Position numbers and translations under genes: made by a program
Notes under the pieces: generated by a model
The model's input: only the letters and a program-made list of their open reading frames with translations
Database searches by the model: none
Told to the model about the DNA's origin: nothing
Part shown: one piece after another, positions 16,785 to 24,564 of the stretch
Position numbering within the stretch: position 1 is the stretch's first letter
Layout of the letters: each line of letters opens with the position of its first letter
Assembly: GCA_023150895.1 (NCBI GenBank)
Contig: JAKLJY010000063.1
Location: 1 to 42,611, forward strand
Direction: 5' to 3'
Length of the DNA: 42,611 nucleotides
From: Myxococcota bacterium
Lineage (GTDB): Bacteria; Myxococcota_A; Bradymonadia; UBA7976; UBA1532

Positions 16785-17344
16785 TAGCCGAGGAGTCCTT
16801 TCTTGAAGGCCATGAGCTCTTGTTGCATGCGGTTCAGCGATTGATTCGCGTCCATGAGCTCCTTCGTCTTGCGCGAGAGCTCGGCGCGCAGTTTCTCCTT
16901 CTCGCGCGCCTCGGAGGCGAGGACGTCCTGATACTTGCGTTGCACGTCGGCCTGATCGGAGACGTCGCGCAGCAGGATCAGCACGAGATCCGGATCGGCG
17001 TCGGCGTCCTCGCCCCCGGCGAGCGGCACCGCGCTGACGATGAACCGGCGCGAGGCCTGTTCGCCGTCGCTCTCGAAGCGGGCCGGGATCTCGTCGTAGC
17101 GCACCGCCCCGTGACCGTGATCGCGCAGACAGCGGCGCGCGAGGCACTCCTGCTCGCAGGTGCCGAGCTTCAGGTGCTGACAGCAGGCGCTGCCGCGCAG
17201 CTTGCGCGCGACGTTGCGCGGAAACAGGGCGTGGTAGTGGCGGTTCATCTCCACCACCTGCCCGTTCTTGTCCACCACGAGCCACGGGTCGACGAAGACC
17301 TGACCGATGCGCTCGAGCATGGAGAGCAGCGGCTGCATCGTCAC
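16784..17344 (-). CDS. PAS-like sensor protein with Cys cluster and C-terminal coiled coil (186 aa)
   Basis: The GTG at 17344 overlaps the STAS stop (GTGA); an ATG six bases later is an alternative start. Residues about 10-128 look like a PAS domain (F-V-D-P-W-L-V-V-D-K-N-G at the start, L-V-L-I-L-L-R-D-V-S at the end). Inserted in it are Cys54, 55, 63, 67 and 72 plus a His, which could bind a metal or act as a redox switch. Residues about 131-178 are a charged heptad-like coiled coil. No catalytic domain is attached. Coupled on both sides to the STAS and phosphatase genes, it is probably a soluble sensor that modulates one of them. Confidence 0.75.
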   Translation of the reverse strand: MTMQPLLSMLERIGQVFVDPWLVVDKNGQVVEMNRHYHALFPRNVARKLRGSACCQHLKLGTCEQECLARRCLRDHGHGAVRYDEIPARFESDGEQASRRFIVSAVPLAGGEDADADPDLVLILLRDVSDQADVQRKYQDVLASEAREKEKLRAELSRKTKELMDANQSLNRMQQELMAFKKGLLG

Positions 17345-18156
17345 TGCCCCCCGACGTAGTAGACGACGTAGCCCACGATGGCCAGGACCAGGATCAGCGC
17401 TGCGACGAGCAGGCCCTTGAAGGTGCCGCCCGTCCGGGCCTTGTCGAGATCCGTCGGGGGCGGCAGCGTGCCGCTCATCGACTCGCGGCCGAGATTCATG
17501 CTCAGGGACGTCGACGTCACCGTCAGCGGCGAGTACTGCGCGCTGCCGGGGGCGCCGCTCTGCTCACCGGAGATCTGCTCGACCGTATCGAGGCGCTTGA
17601 TGCGGTCCTTGATGGAGGGCGAGAGGCCGTCGATGAGCTTCGGCAGCTTCTCGTCTTTGACCTGCCCCCCGCTGCGCGGCAGGAAGGCGAAGTACGAGGC
17701 CTCGATGTCGTCGAAGGCGAGCTCGCAGTGGACCTGCTGGCAGCCGTCGGCCCGGCAGGCGGGTGCGCGCGGGTTGGCGTGCCCGGCGAACGACTCGACC
17801 TGAAGCAGCTTGAGCTGCTCCTTGTCGCACTTGCCGCAGTAGTAGGGCGCGAAGAAGCTCTTCACGAGCCCCCGCCCGGTGAAATTGTGGACCAGGTTGA
17901 TCTGCGTGACGATGCAGGGGCTGCAGCGCACCAGCACGACCTGTTTGCCGGCGGCCTCGAGGTCGTTGAGCCAGTTCACCCAGTCGCGAACGCCGCAACT
18001 GTTGATGCGCTCGACCCCGCTCAGATCGATGACCACCGTGCGGCCCTCGATCTTCTTCAGGCTGCCGGCGAGCGTGTTGTCCTCGTCGATCGTCCCCGAG
18101 ATCTTCAGGAACGAGACGTCTTCGACCGTATTGATTCCGAGGAAGAAGCGGCTCAT
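17341..18156 (-). CDS. STAS-domain protein with zinc-ribbon-like Cys pairs and C-terminal TM helix (271 aa)
   Basis: Residues about 1-100 are a STAS domain: T-V-V-I-D-L-S-G-V-E-R-I-N-S-C-G-V-R. N52-S53-C54-G55 lines up with the D-S-S/T-G of SpoIIAA and RsbV, so the phosphoacceptor Ser is retained as Ser53, with Asp to Asn before it. C107-x2-C110 and C134-x4-C139 could form a zinc site. Residues about 248-268 are a single TM helix near the C-terminus, which would tether the domain to the membrane in the cytoplasm. I chose the ATG at 18156 because the fold begins right there; 18168 is also possible. First gene of the operon with the PAS protein and the phosphatase. Confidence 0.78.
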   Translation of the reverse strand: MSRFFLGINTVEDVSFLKISGTIDEDNTLAGSLKKIEGRTVVIDLSGVERINSCGVRDWVNWLNDLEAAGKQVVLVRCSPCIVTQINLVHNFTGRGLVKSFFAPYYCGKCDKEQLKLLQVESFAGHANPRAPACRADGCQQVHCELAFDDIEASYFAFLPRSGGQVKDEKLPKLIDGLSPSIKDRIKRLDTVEQISGEQSGAPGSAQYSPLTVTSTSLSMNLGRESMSGTLPPPTDLDKARTGGTFKGLLVAALILVLAIVGYVVYYVGGQ

Positions 18157-18228
18157 GGGCCCGCGCATTGTTTCGCGTTCGCGGCCGCGCGGCAATGTTC
18201 TCGCGGGTCAGAATTCCAGCGGCGTCCC

Positions 18229-19035
18229 TTACCCCCCCAAAACCAGCAACCCGACGACCCCCAGACCGGCCAGGATGCGCCACCAGCCGAAGATGGCCAG
18301 GCTGCGGGTCTCGAGCCAGCGGACCATCCATTTGACCGAGACCACGGCGGAGAGCCAGGCGACGAGCAGGCCGACCGCGAGGTTGAGCGGGCCGTAGGCC
18401 TCGAGCAGCACGCCGCCGTTCTTGACGAGCTTGAGCGCGGTGGCGGCGCCGAGGGTCATGACGCCGAGCAGGAACGAGAACTCGACGGCGGCGGCGAGGG
18501 TGAGGCCGACGAGGCGGCCGCCGAGGATGGTGGCGAAGCTGCGGCTCGTGCCCGGCCACATCGCCAGGCATTGCACGAGGCCGATGACGAGCGCGCGGCG
18601 CCAGCCGAGCTCGGGCAGCTCGAGGCCCTCGCGCCGATTGAGCCAGCGCTGGGTGCCGAGGATGACCGCCCCGCCCAGAATCCAGGCGACGGCGATGGGC
18701 CACAGGCCGAAGAGCACGCGCTCGATGGCGTTGTTGAAGAGGCCGCCGATCACGACCGCCGGGGCGAACGCGACGAGGAGATCCCGTGCGAAGGCGCGGC
18801 CCTCGGGGTCGCGGCCGAGCACGCCGGCGAGACCCCGGCGCACGCGCTCGCGGTACAGGCCGAGCACGGCCAGGATGGCACCGGCCTGAATCACGATGGC
18901 GAAGGCGTTGCCGGCCTCGTCTCCCCCCTGCCCCATCAGGCGTTGCACGACGAGCAGGTGGGCCGTCGAGCTGACGGGCAAGAACTCGGTCAGGCCCTCG
19001 ACGAGGCCCAGAATCGCGGCTTCCAGGATGTTCAT
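18229..19035 (-). CDS. uppP: undecaprenyl-diphosphatase UppP (268 aa)
   Basis: This integral membrane enzyme dephosphorylates undecaprenyl pyrophosphate to recycle the lipid carrier used for peptidoglycan and other surface polymers. The two family motifs are present: E-G-L-T-E-F-L-P-V-S-S-T-A-H-L (residues 13-27) and P-G-T-S-R-S (161-166), which contribute the catalytic residues. Several hydrophobic helices and the length fit the family. It ends in TAA 72 bp before the STAS start, so it may or may not be in the same transcript. The far longer open frame is a shadow of the divergent lipoprotein. Divergent from the gene at 19214. Confidence 0.95.
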   Translation of the reverse strand: MNILEAAILGLVEGLTEFLPVSSTAHLLVVQRLMGQGGDEAGNAFAIVIQAGAILAVLGLYRERVRRGLAGVLGRDPEGRAFARDLLVAFAPAVVIGGLFNNAIERVLFGLWPIAVAWILGGAVILGTQRWLNRREGLELPELGWRRALVIGLVQCLAMWPGTSRSFATILGGRLVGLTLAAAVEFSFLLGVMTLGAATALKLVKNGGVLLEAYGPLNLAVGLLVAWLSAVVSVKWMVRWLETRSLAIFGWWRILAGLGVVGLLVLGG

Positions 19036-19122
19036 GGCCGCGCACTCTGCCAAGGCCGCCCGTGCCCGTGAAGTCCAAACCGGCGGCGGCTCGCCGAGGC
19101 CGCCGCAATCGTCGGCGCGCGG

Positions 19123-19152
19123 TTGATCCCGCCTCGCGGGCCGCAGTATCAC
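19123..19152 (+). promoter_or_regulatory. candidate sigma-70-type promoter for the 18-module lipoprotein
   Basis: TTGATC (19123-19128) and TATCAC (19147-19152) match the -35 and -10 consensus at 4 of 6 positions each, with an 18-bp spacer, in the 178-bp divergent gap. A start near 19159 would give a leader of about 55 nt. Weak on its own in GC-rich DNA. Confidence 0.3.
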
Positions 19153-19213
19153 GCGGCCATCGTTTCTTCCCTTGGCCGCCGACCGGGCGGCACCGGGTCG
19201 GGAGGCCCGCACC

Positions 19214-22200
19214 ATGTTCACGAAAAGGCACCGCGCCCGCACGGCGACGCTCTCACTGCTGACATTGATCGCGACCGCCTGCGGTGGGGGGGACGGCGAC
19301 ACGCCGGGCACCGAGAACGACGCCGAAACCGGGGGCAGCACCGGCGGCATCGTGACGCCGGACGCGAGCACCGGGGGCAACGTCGGGGGCAGCACCGGCG
19401 GCGCGACGGGTGGCGAGACCGGGGGCAGCACCGGCGGCGCAACCGGGGGCGCCGGGGGCGAGCCGACGCCCGACGCGGGCCCGCCCGATCCGGACGCGGC
19501 CCCGCAGGAGCCCCTGGCCTGCGGGCCGGCCTGCGACCTCGTGTTCGGGTGTTTCCCCGAGCACGGGCCCTTCGATGCGGCGTCGTGTACGAGCGCCTGC
19601 GAGGCCGATCCGAGCAATGAGGCCCGGGTCTTCCGTCGCTGCGTCGAGCGGGCGGGCGACGACTGCGACGCCGTCGCGCGCTGCGGCTGGCCGACGAGCG
19701 AGGTGCCCGCACCGGACTGTGCGGCGACCTGCGCGGCGGCGGCCTCGTGTCCCGGCGGGGCCGCATTGCCGGCCGACGCCTGCGAGGCCCTGTGCGCGGG
19801 CGATCTCGCCGGCGCCATCACGGTCTGCGCGCCGCACGTCTATGCCCTGACCTGCGACGCGCCGGCCTTCTCGGCCTGCGTTTCCGGTGCCATCCCGGTC
19901 TGCGACGACTACTGCGCGATTGCGCCGGGCTGCGGCTTCGCGACCGAGGGCGGGTGTGCGGCCGACTGCCTCTCGCAGCTCACCGCGGACGACCCCCTCG
20001 CCGCGCTCCGGCAGCGCGAGGTCCTCGAGTGCGTCGGGCGCCCCGGCCAGACGTGCGAGACGGCGACGGCCTGCGCGGAAGCGGGGGGGCTGCTGGATCA
20101 GGCCGCGTTCTGCGAGGAGTGGACGACCTGCGGGTTCGATTTCCAGATCGGGCCGTGCGAGCAGCTCATTCCGCAGTTCTTGCCGCCCGGCGCGACGTTC
20201 GACGCCTATGCGCCGTGTCTGACCCAGGCCTTCGCGGGCGGGTGCCCGATCAACGGCGTCGACGCGATCTTCCAGTGTCTGTTCGGCGGCGTGTTGCAGC
20301 CCGACTGCGCGGCGTCGTGTGAGGCGCGGGGCGTCTGCGGTCTGTTGCCCGACGGCCAGGATGTCGCCGCCTGCACGCAGGCGTGTTTCGCCTCCCTGAT
20401 CGACGAGGCGGCCATTGCGGCACTCTCCGGTGTCATCAACTGCGGGGCCTTCGCGGCGACGTGTGACGAGCTCGTCGCGTGCGAGACCGAGAACGCACCC
20501 GAGGCCATCTGCGCGGCCGCCTGCGACGAGGCCGCGGCCTGCGGTCAGGAGCCCGACGCGGACGCCTGCGCGGCGGCCTGCGCGGAGGACTTCGCATCGG
20601 TTCGCTGGCAGCAGTGGCTCGTCTGCCGCGGGAGCGGGGCCGGCTGCGCCGACCGGGTGGCGTGCACGTATGCGGCCCCGCCGGGCTGTGCCGAGCACTG
20701 CGCCCGCCGCCTCGACTGCGGCGTGGAGTTCGACGAGGTGGCCTGTCGCAACGCCTGCGAGACGGACGCGTTCCGCGATCCGGTCTACACCCGCACCCGC
20801 ATCGCCTGCACGCTCTCGGCCAGGGATTGCGGCGAGCCGAACGGCGAGGTCGGCCCCGTGCGGCCCGACGAGCCGCCGGTGCCCGTGCCTGCACCGCGCG
20901 ATGCCATCCCGGACTCGCCGACCGGGCGGACCTACGATGTCTGGGGCTGCGAATTCGATCCCTTCGGCCTCGGGACGCCCTGCGCCGCCGCGTGCGAGGC
21001 GACGACGCTCTGTGTCGGCGGGTCGAACGGCGACTGGCTCGACTGTGTTCGCGGCTGCAACGCACCGCCGACGGACGACGCCGACCTCGCCCGCCTCGCC
21101 GGGTTGGCCTGTTTCGTCGATTCCGCCTTCAACGCCGGGCTCGACTGCGGCGGTCTCGTGAGCTGCGTGCCCGATCCGGCCGACCTCGGCTGCGCGGCGC
21201 ACTGCGATCGCCTGACCGAGTGCGGGGCACCCGGCGGCGGCAACGACTGCGCGGCGGCCTGCGGCGCCCTCGGCCCCGGGCGGGTCAACGCGCTGCGCGC
21301 GGCGGACTGCGTGCGCAACGCCGAGACGTGCGACGACGTGACCGCCTGCGTCGTGCCGGCCGATGTCGCGGCGCCCGAGGCGGTGGATCTGGCGGTCTTC
21401 TGCCCCGCCTGGGACCGCTGCGACGCACAGTGGGGCGCCGGACTCCCCTGTGAGGTTCTCGTTCAGATCTTCGGGGGCGACGTGCGGCAGGATGAACTGG
21501 TCGCCTGCGCCTACGACCTCATCCGCGACGTCTGTCCGCCGTCCATCGACGAGGTGCTCGGCCTTTGTCTCGATGGCCAGGGGCGCGCCGCCGTCGACGC
21601 GACGTGTCTTGAACTCTGCGCCGCCAACCTGGCCTGCGCGCCGGCCGGCGACGACGAGCGCGGCGACTGTCTCGTCGCGTGCATCGACCTGCAGAACGTG
21701 ACGCCGCTGACGCAGGCCCGGGTCTCGGCCCTTTACCCCTGCGCCCTCGAGAACACCTGTGAGGGCTTCGACGCCTGTGTCGCCGCGCGCTCGCCGGAGG
21801 GGCAGTGTGCGGCGCTCTGTGCCGATCTGGCGGCCTGTGGTCTCGCCGACGACGAGGCCGCGTGTCGCGCGGACTGCGACACTTCTTTCGGGAGCGCCGC
21901 CCGCCAGGCGTGGCGGGACTGTGTCGCCGCCGCGGACGGGGTCTGTGATGCGGTCGCCGCCTGCGAGAGCCCGGTGGTGGCCTACTGCGCCGAGGTCTGT
22001 GGCGCGGTGAACGCGTGCAACGGCGCCTCCAACCCCATCGCCTCGGCCGAGTGCGTCGCCGCCTGTGAAGACGCCGCCGCCCGCGATCCGGCGGCGACGG
22101 CGGAGCGCGCGGCCTGCGTGCTCGCGGCCCCCGATTGTCTCTCGCCCTTCGGCGCGGTCGCGTGCTGGAACAACACGGCCCCGGGCCGCAACGACGCCTG

Positions 22201-23131
22201 CCTGCGCTACTGCGTCGCGACGACCGAGTGCGTCGATGCCGGCGGCCTCGATGCCTGCGTCCTCGCCTGCGCCGAAGGTCAGTCGCCCGAAACGGCCATC
22301 CTCGTCGCCAACGCGACGCCGTGTCTGAACCGCGCCGACGGGGCCTGTCCGGACCTCAGGGCCTGCGTCGACGCCGCCGTGGGCTTGCCCGCGTCCTGCG
22401 ACGCCGTCTGTGCCGAGGTCGAAGGCTGCGGCCTGACGCCCTACGCCGACTGCCAGGCGGCGTGTGCGGCCCCGGAGACCGCGGGGTGCGTCCTCGACGC
22501 CGGGCGTCGTCCCCGTCGCTGCGACGCCGTCGCGGCCTGCCTCGGTGCCGAGTATCCGGAAGCGTCGGTCGACTGCGCGGCCGCCTGTGCGGCACGGGCG
22601 ACCTGCGACGCCACCCTCGACCCCTTCGCGTGCGAGCGGACCTGCCCCGAAGACGCCGCCGCCGCGGCCAGCCTCGCCGGCTGCGCCGCCGTGTCGAGCT
22701 GCCAGGTCATCGAAGACTGCGCGGTCGTCGGCCCGCTGCCGGTCTGCGACGAGGTTTGCGACCAGGCGACGGGGTGCGGAGCCTTCGGCGGTGACGCCGG
22801 TCGATGTGCGTCGTGGTGTACGGGCGCGGTCACGAGCCCGACCACCGATGCGGGCTACCTCGACGATGTCGGGGCCTGTCTTGCCGACCTCGGCCCGGAC
22901 TGCGCGGCCGCCGACGCCGAGGCGTGTTTCCTGAGCAACCTGTTCACTTGCGAGGCCGTCTGCGAGGTGCTCGACGCCTGTGCGCCCAGCGAAGACTGCC
23001 TGCAGGGTTGCCAGCAGTCGCTCATCGACAACCCCGCCGGGACGCAGCAGATCTTCGAGTGCATCTACCAGTGGCTGCCGGGGGTGTGCGACCTCGCGAA
23101 CTTCCAGATGTGCGTCGAGGGCGTTCTCTGA
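19214..23131 (+). CDS. large lipoprotein of 18 tandem eight-Cys modules (1305 aa)
   Basis: The ATG at 19214 follows GGGAGG (about 19199-19204). The signal peptide ends in lipobox A-T-A-C (Cys23). A Gly/Ser/Thr repeat linker and a Pro/Asp segment lead to residue 103, where a Cys-rich array starts and fills the rest. I count 18 modules averaging 67 residues with the spacing C-x3-C-x5-C-x(6-11)-C-x3-C-x(15-20)-C-x(6-9)-C-x(4-5)-C. Modules 4 and 10 instead begin C-x-x-W-x-x-C and are the most alike pair. I recognise no named family. The regular Cys pattern implies a disulfide-bonded extracellular rod anchored by lipid. It converges on the WcaF-like gene with a 27-bp gap. Confidence 0.82.
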   Translation: MFTKRHRARTATLSLLTLIATACGGGDGDTPGTENDAETGGSTGGIVTPDASTGGNVGGSTGGATGGETGGSTGGATGGAGGEPTPDAGPPDPDAAPQEPLACGPACDLVFGCFPEHGPFDAASCTSACEADPSNEARVFRRCVERAGDDCDAVARCGWPTSEVPAPDCAATCAAAASCPGGAALPADACEALCAGDLAGAITVCAPHVYALTCDAPAFSACVSGAIPVCDDYCAIAPGCGFATEGGCAADCLSQLTADDPLAALRQREVLECVGRPGQTCETATACAEAGGLLDQAAFCEEWTTCGFDFQIGPCEQLIPQFLPPGATFDAYAPCLTQAFAGGCPINGVDAIFQCLFGGVLQPDCAASCEARGVCGLLPDGQDVAACTQACFASLIDEAAIAALSGVINCGAFAATCDELVACETENAPEAICAAACDEAAACGQEPDADACAAACAEDFASVRWQQWLVCRGSGAGCADRVACTYAAPPGCAEHCARRLDCGVEFDEVACRNACETDAFRDPVYTRTRIACTLSARDCGEPNGEVGPVRPDEPPVPVPAPRDAIPDSPTGRTYDVWGCEFDPFGLGTPCAAACEATTLCVGGSNGDWLDCVRGCNAPPTDDADLARLAGLACFVDSAFNAGLDCGGLVSCVPDPADLGCAAHCDRLTECGAPGGGNDCAAACGALGPGRVNALRAADCVRNAETCDDVTACVVPADVAAPEAVDLAVFCPAWDRCDAQWGAGLPCEVLVQIFGGDVRQDELVACAYDLIRDVCPPSIDEVLGLCLDGQGRAAVDATCLELCAANLACAPAGDDERGDCLVACIDLQNVTPLTQARVSALYPCALENTCEGFDACVAARSPEGQCAALCADLAACGLADDEAACRADCDTSFGSAARQAWRDCVAAADGVCDAVAACESPVVAYCAEVCGAVNACNGASNPIASAECVAACEDAAARDPAATAERAACVLAAPDCLSPFGAVACWNNTAPGRNDACLRYCVATTECVDAGGLDACVLACAEGQSPETAILVANATPCLNRADGACPDLRACVDAAVGLPASCDAVCAEVEGCGLTPYADCQAACAAPETAGCVLDAGRRPRRCDAVAACLGAEYPEASVDCAAACAARATCDATLDPFACERTCPEDAAAAASLAGCAAVSSCQVIEDCAVVGPLPVCDEVCDQATGCGAFGGDAGRCASWCTGAVTSPTTDAGYLDDVGACLADLGPDCAAADAEACFLSNLFTCEAVCEVLDACAPSEDCLQGCQQSLIDNPAGTQQIFECIYQWLPGVCDLANFQMCVEGVL
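19329..19460 (+). repeat. Gly/Ser/Thr-coding low-complexity repeat
   Basis: The linker behind the lipid anchor repeats G-G-S-T-G-G and G-G-A-T-G-G; a 21-base block beginning ACCGGGGGCAGC occurs near 19329 and again near 19420. It probably forms a flexible tether and may vary in copy number by slippage. Confidence 0.75.
19520..23128 (+). repeat. array of 18 Cys modules with a six-module super-repeat
   Basis: Modules 3 and 9 start at 19901 and 21191; modules 4 and 10 start at 20111 and 21401. Both offsets are exactly 1290 bp. Modules 5/11, 6/12, 7/13 and 8/14 also pair best with each other (for example R-D-P before an A-C-x-L-x-x-x-D-C in 7 and 13), with small indels giving 1299 bp for pair 7/13. 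Modules 15-18 could be a third, diverged and partial unit. Confidence 0.75.
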
Positions 23132-23158
23132 GATCCGGGGGACTTTCGCCGTCGCCGC

Positions 23159-23734
23159 TCAGGCGCCCGGCGAGCGACCCTGAAGCACGCGGGGCTTGAC
23201 CGGGCGGGCCGGCAGCCCCACGCAGATCGTCCACGGCGGCAGATCGCCGAACGCGCTCGACCGGGCCCCGAGCACCACACCGTCCCCGACCGATACGTTC
23301 GGACCGACGTAGGCGTCGGCGGCGATCCACACGTCGTCGCCGAGCGTGATGTCGGCCTTGATCAGCGGGAATGCCGGCTGCGTGTGGTCGTGCGTGCCCG
23401 CGCAGAGGTGCGCGTACTGACTCACCGTGCAGCGCGCGCCGATGCGCACGCGCCCGAGGCAATAGAGAATCGCGTGATCTCCGACCATCGTGTGTTCGCC
23501 GATGCTCAGATGCCACGGCACCTCGATCGTGACCGTCGGCCGCAGACGTGCCGTCGGATGCACGTCGGCCCCGAACCGGCGCAGCAGCCAGGTACGAAAG
23601 CCGTACAGCGTGCGCGGACTGTGGCGAAAGACCGTGCCCTCGACCGCGTACCAGAGGGCGCGCCCGGCCAGCTCGCGCGTCGTCCAGAGCCGGGTGGCGT
23701 TGGGGGTGTCCGTGGGCTCGGTGGGGGCGGTCAT
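23159..23734 (-). CDS. WcaF-like left-handed beta-helix acetyltransferase (191 aa)
   Basis: Residues about 60-180 show hexapeptide-repeat periodicity (I-G-E-H-T-M-V-G, then I-G-A-R-C-T-V, I-T-L-G-D-D-V-W-I-A-A-D-A-Y-V-G-P, V-G-D-G-V-V-L-G-A), and H-D-H near residue 117 is a plausible catalytic His region. The closing G-L-P-A-R-P-V-K-P-R is typical of the colanic-acid WcaF type, which O-acetylates sugars from acetyl-CoA. Last gene of the ten-gene operon, overlapping the AAC(3)-family gene by ATGA. Its likely role is acylation of the pathway product or a glycan precursor in the cytoplasm; the acceptor is unknown. Confidence 0.85.
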   Translation of the reverse strand: MTAPTEPTDTPNATRLWTTRELAGRALWYAVEGTVFRHSPRTLYGFRTWLLRRFGADVHPTARLRPTVTIEVPWHLSIGEHTMVGDHAILYCLGRVRIGARCTVSQYAHLCAGTHDHTQPAFPLIKADITLGDDVWIAADAYVGPNVSVGDGVVLGARSSAFGDLPPWTICVGLPARPVKPRVLQGRSPGA

Positions 23735-24564
23735 GGGGCGGCCGGCCGGTTCATGTGCGCCGCCATCGTCGCGTCGTCGACGGGCGGCCCCTTGGCGGTC
23801 AGCCACGGGTTGGCTCGAAAGAGCGGCATCGACGCCACCCGGTACGCGCGCGCTCCGATGGCCATGATCTGCCCGATGCCCACCGGCGCCGCCCGCAAGA
23901 GCCCCGCCGCGCGCATCTCGTCGGCGAGCCGGTTGCCGTCCGGCGCGCAGTTCGGCAGGAACGGCGAGGCGTAGTAGGCCCACCGCTCGGTCACGACACG
24001 GCCGTCGGGCTCGCGCAGCCGGGCGTCGAAGTGTTTGACCCGCCGGAAGGGCGCGCTCGCGTGCTCCTCGATGTGATGCCGCAGCGTCACCCAATGGAGG
24101 TCGAGCCCGATCGTGAGGCAGATGGCGTCCGACGTGCAGAGCCGGTCGTAGAGGGAGCCCTCGCCGTAACTCGTCGGTTCGAGATCGGCAAAGAGGGCCT
24201 CGCACGCCGGCCCGATGCCCGACATGGCGAGCATGGGTTCGCGCGAGCGCCGGGCGCCGGGCCGCGTGCGCACGTACTCGCCGAAAGGCCCCACCGTGCC
24301 GGGCGTCGCGTCGGGATCGAAGACCTCGCCCTTGCCCGCCGAGTAGGTGTAGCTCGGGGTCAGCAGCGTGCCTCGGGGTCCAATGACCTCGCGGATCGCG
24401 CCGTAGACCGTTCGACACGCGGTGTCGACGTCCCGGGCGCCCTCGGGGAAGCCGAGACGGCCGAGCGAGGCGTGGACGAGCAGTGTATCCCCGGGCCCGA
24501 TGCCCAGAACGTCCAGCGAACCGACGACATCTCTCGTCGAATAGACGAAGCGTTCAGCGGGCAT
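23731..24564 (-). CDS. AAC(3)-family N-acyltransferase (277 aa)
   Basis: The family transfers an acyl group from CoA (or another carrier) to an amine. Seen: L-L-V-H-A-S-L near residue 29 with G-P-R-G-T-L-L-T-P-S-Y near 63; R-R-S-R-E-P-M-L-A-M-S-G-I-G near 106; Y-G-E-G-S-L-Y-D-R-L; and H-H-I-E-E near 163, matching the conserved Leu-His-x-x-Glu active site. Length is typical. Non-resistance members occur in antibiotic and surface-sugar clusters, and the operon context, with its own acyl carrier protein and ligase, favours a biosynthetic N-acylation. It overlaps the methyltransferase stop by 11 bases and the WcaF-like start by four. Confidence 0.87.
   Translation of the reverse strand: MPAERFVYSTRDVVGSLDVLGIGPGDTLLVHASLGRLGFPEGARDVDTACRTVYGAIREVIGPRGTLLTPSYTYSAGKGEVFDPDATPGTVGPFGEYVRTRPGARRSREPMLAMSGIGPACEALFADLEPTSYGEGSLYDRLCTSDAICLTIGLDLHWVTLRHHIEEHASAPFRRVKHFDARLREPDGRVVTERWAYYASPFLPNCAPDGNRLADEMRAAGLLRAAPVGIGQIMAIGARAYRVASMPLFRANPWLTAKGPPVDDATMAAHMNRPAAP

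Noticed and set aside
23731-24564. Calling an aminoglycoside resistance gene
   Set aside because: Only family membership is supported; the operon context points to biosynthesis and no mobile element or other resistance gene is nearby.
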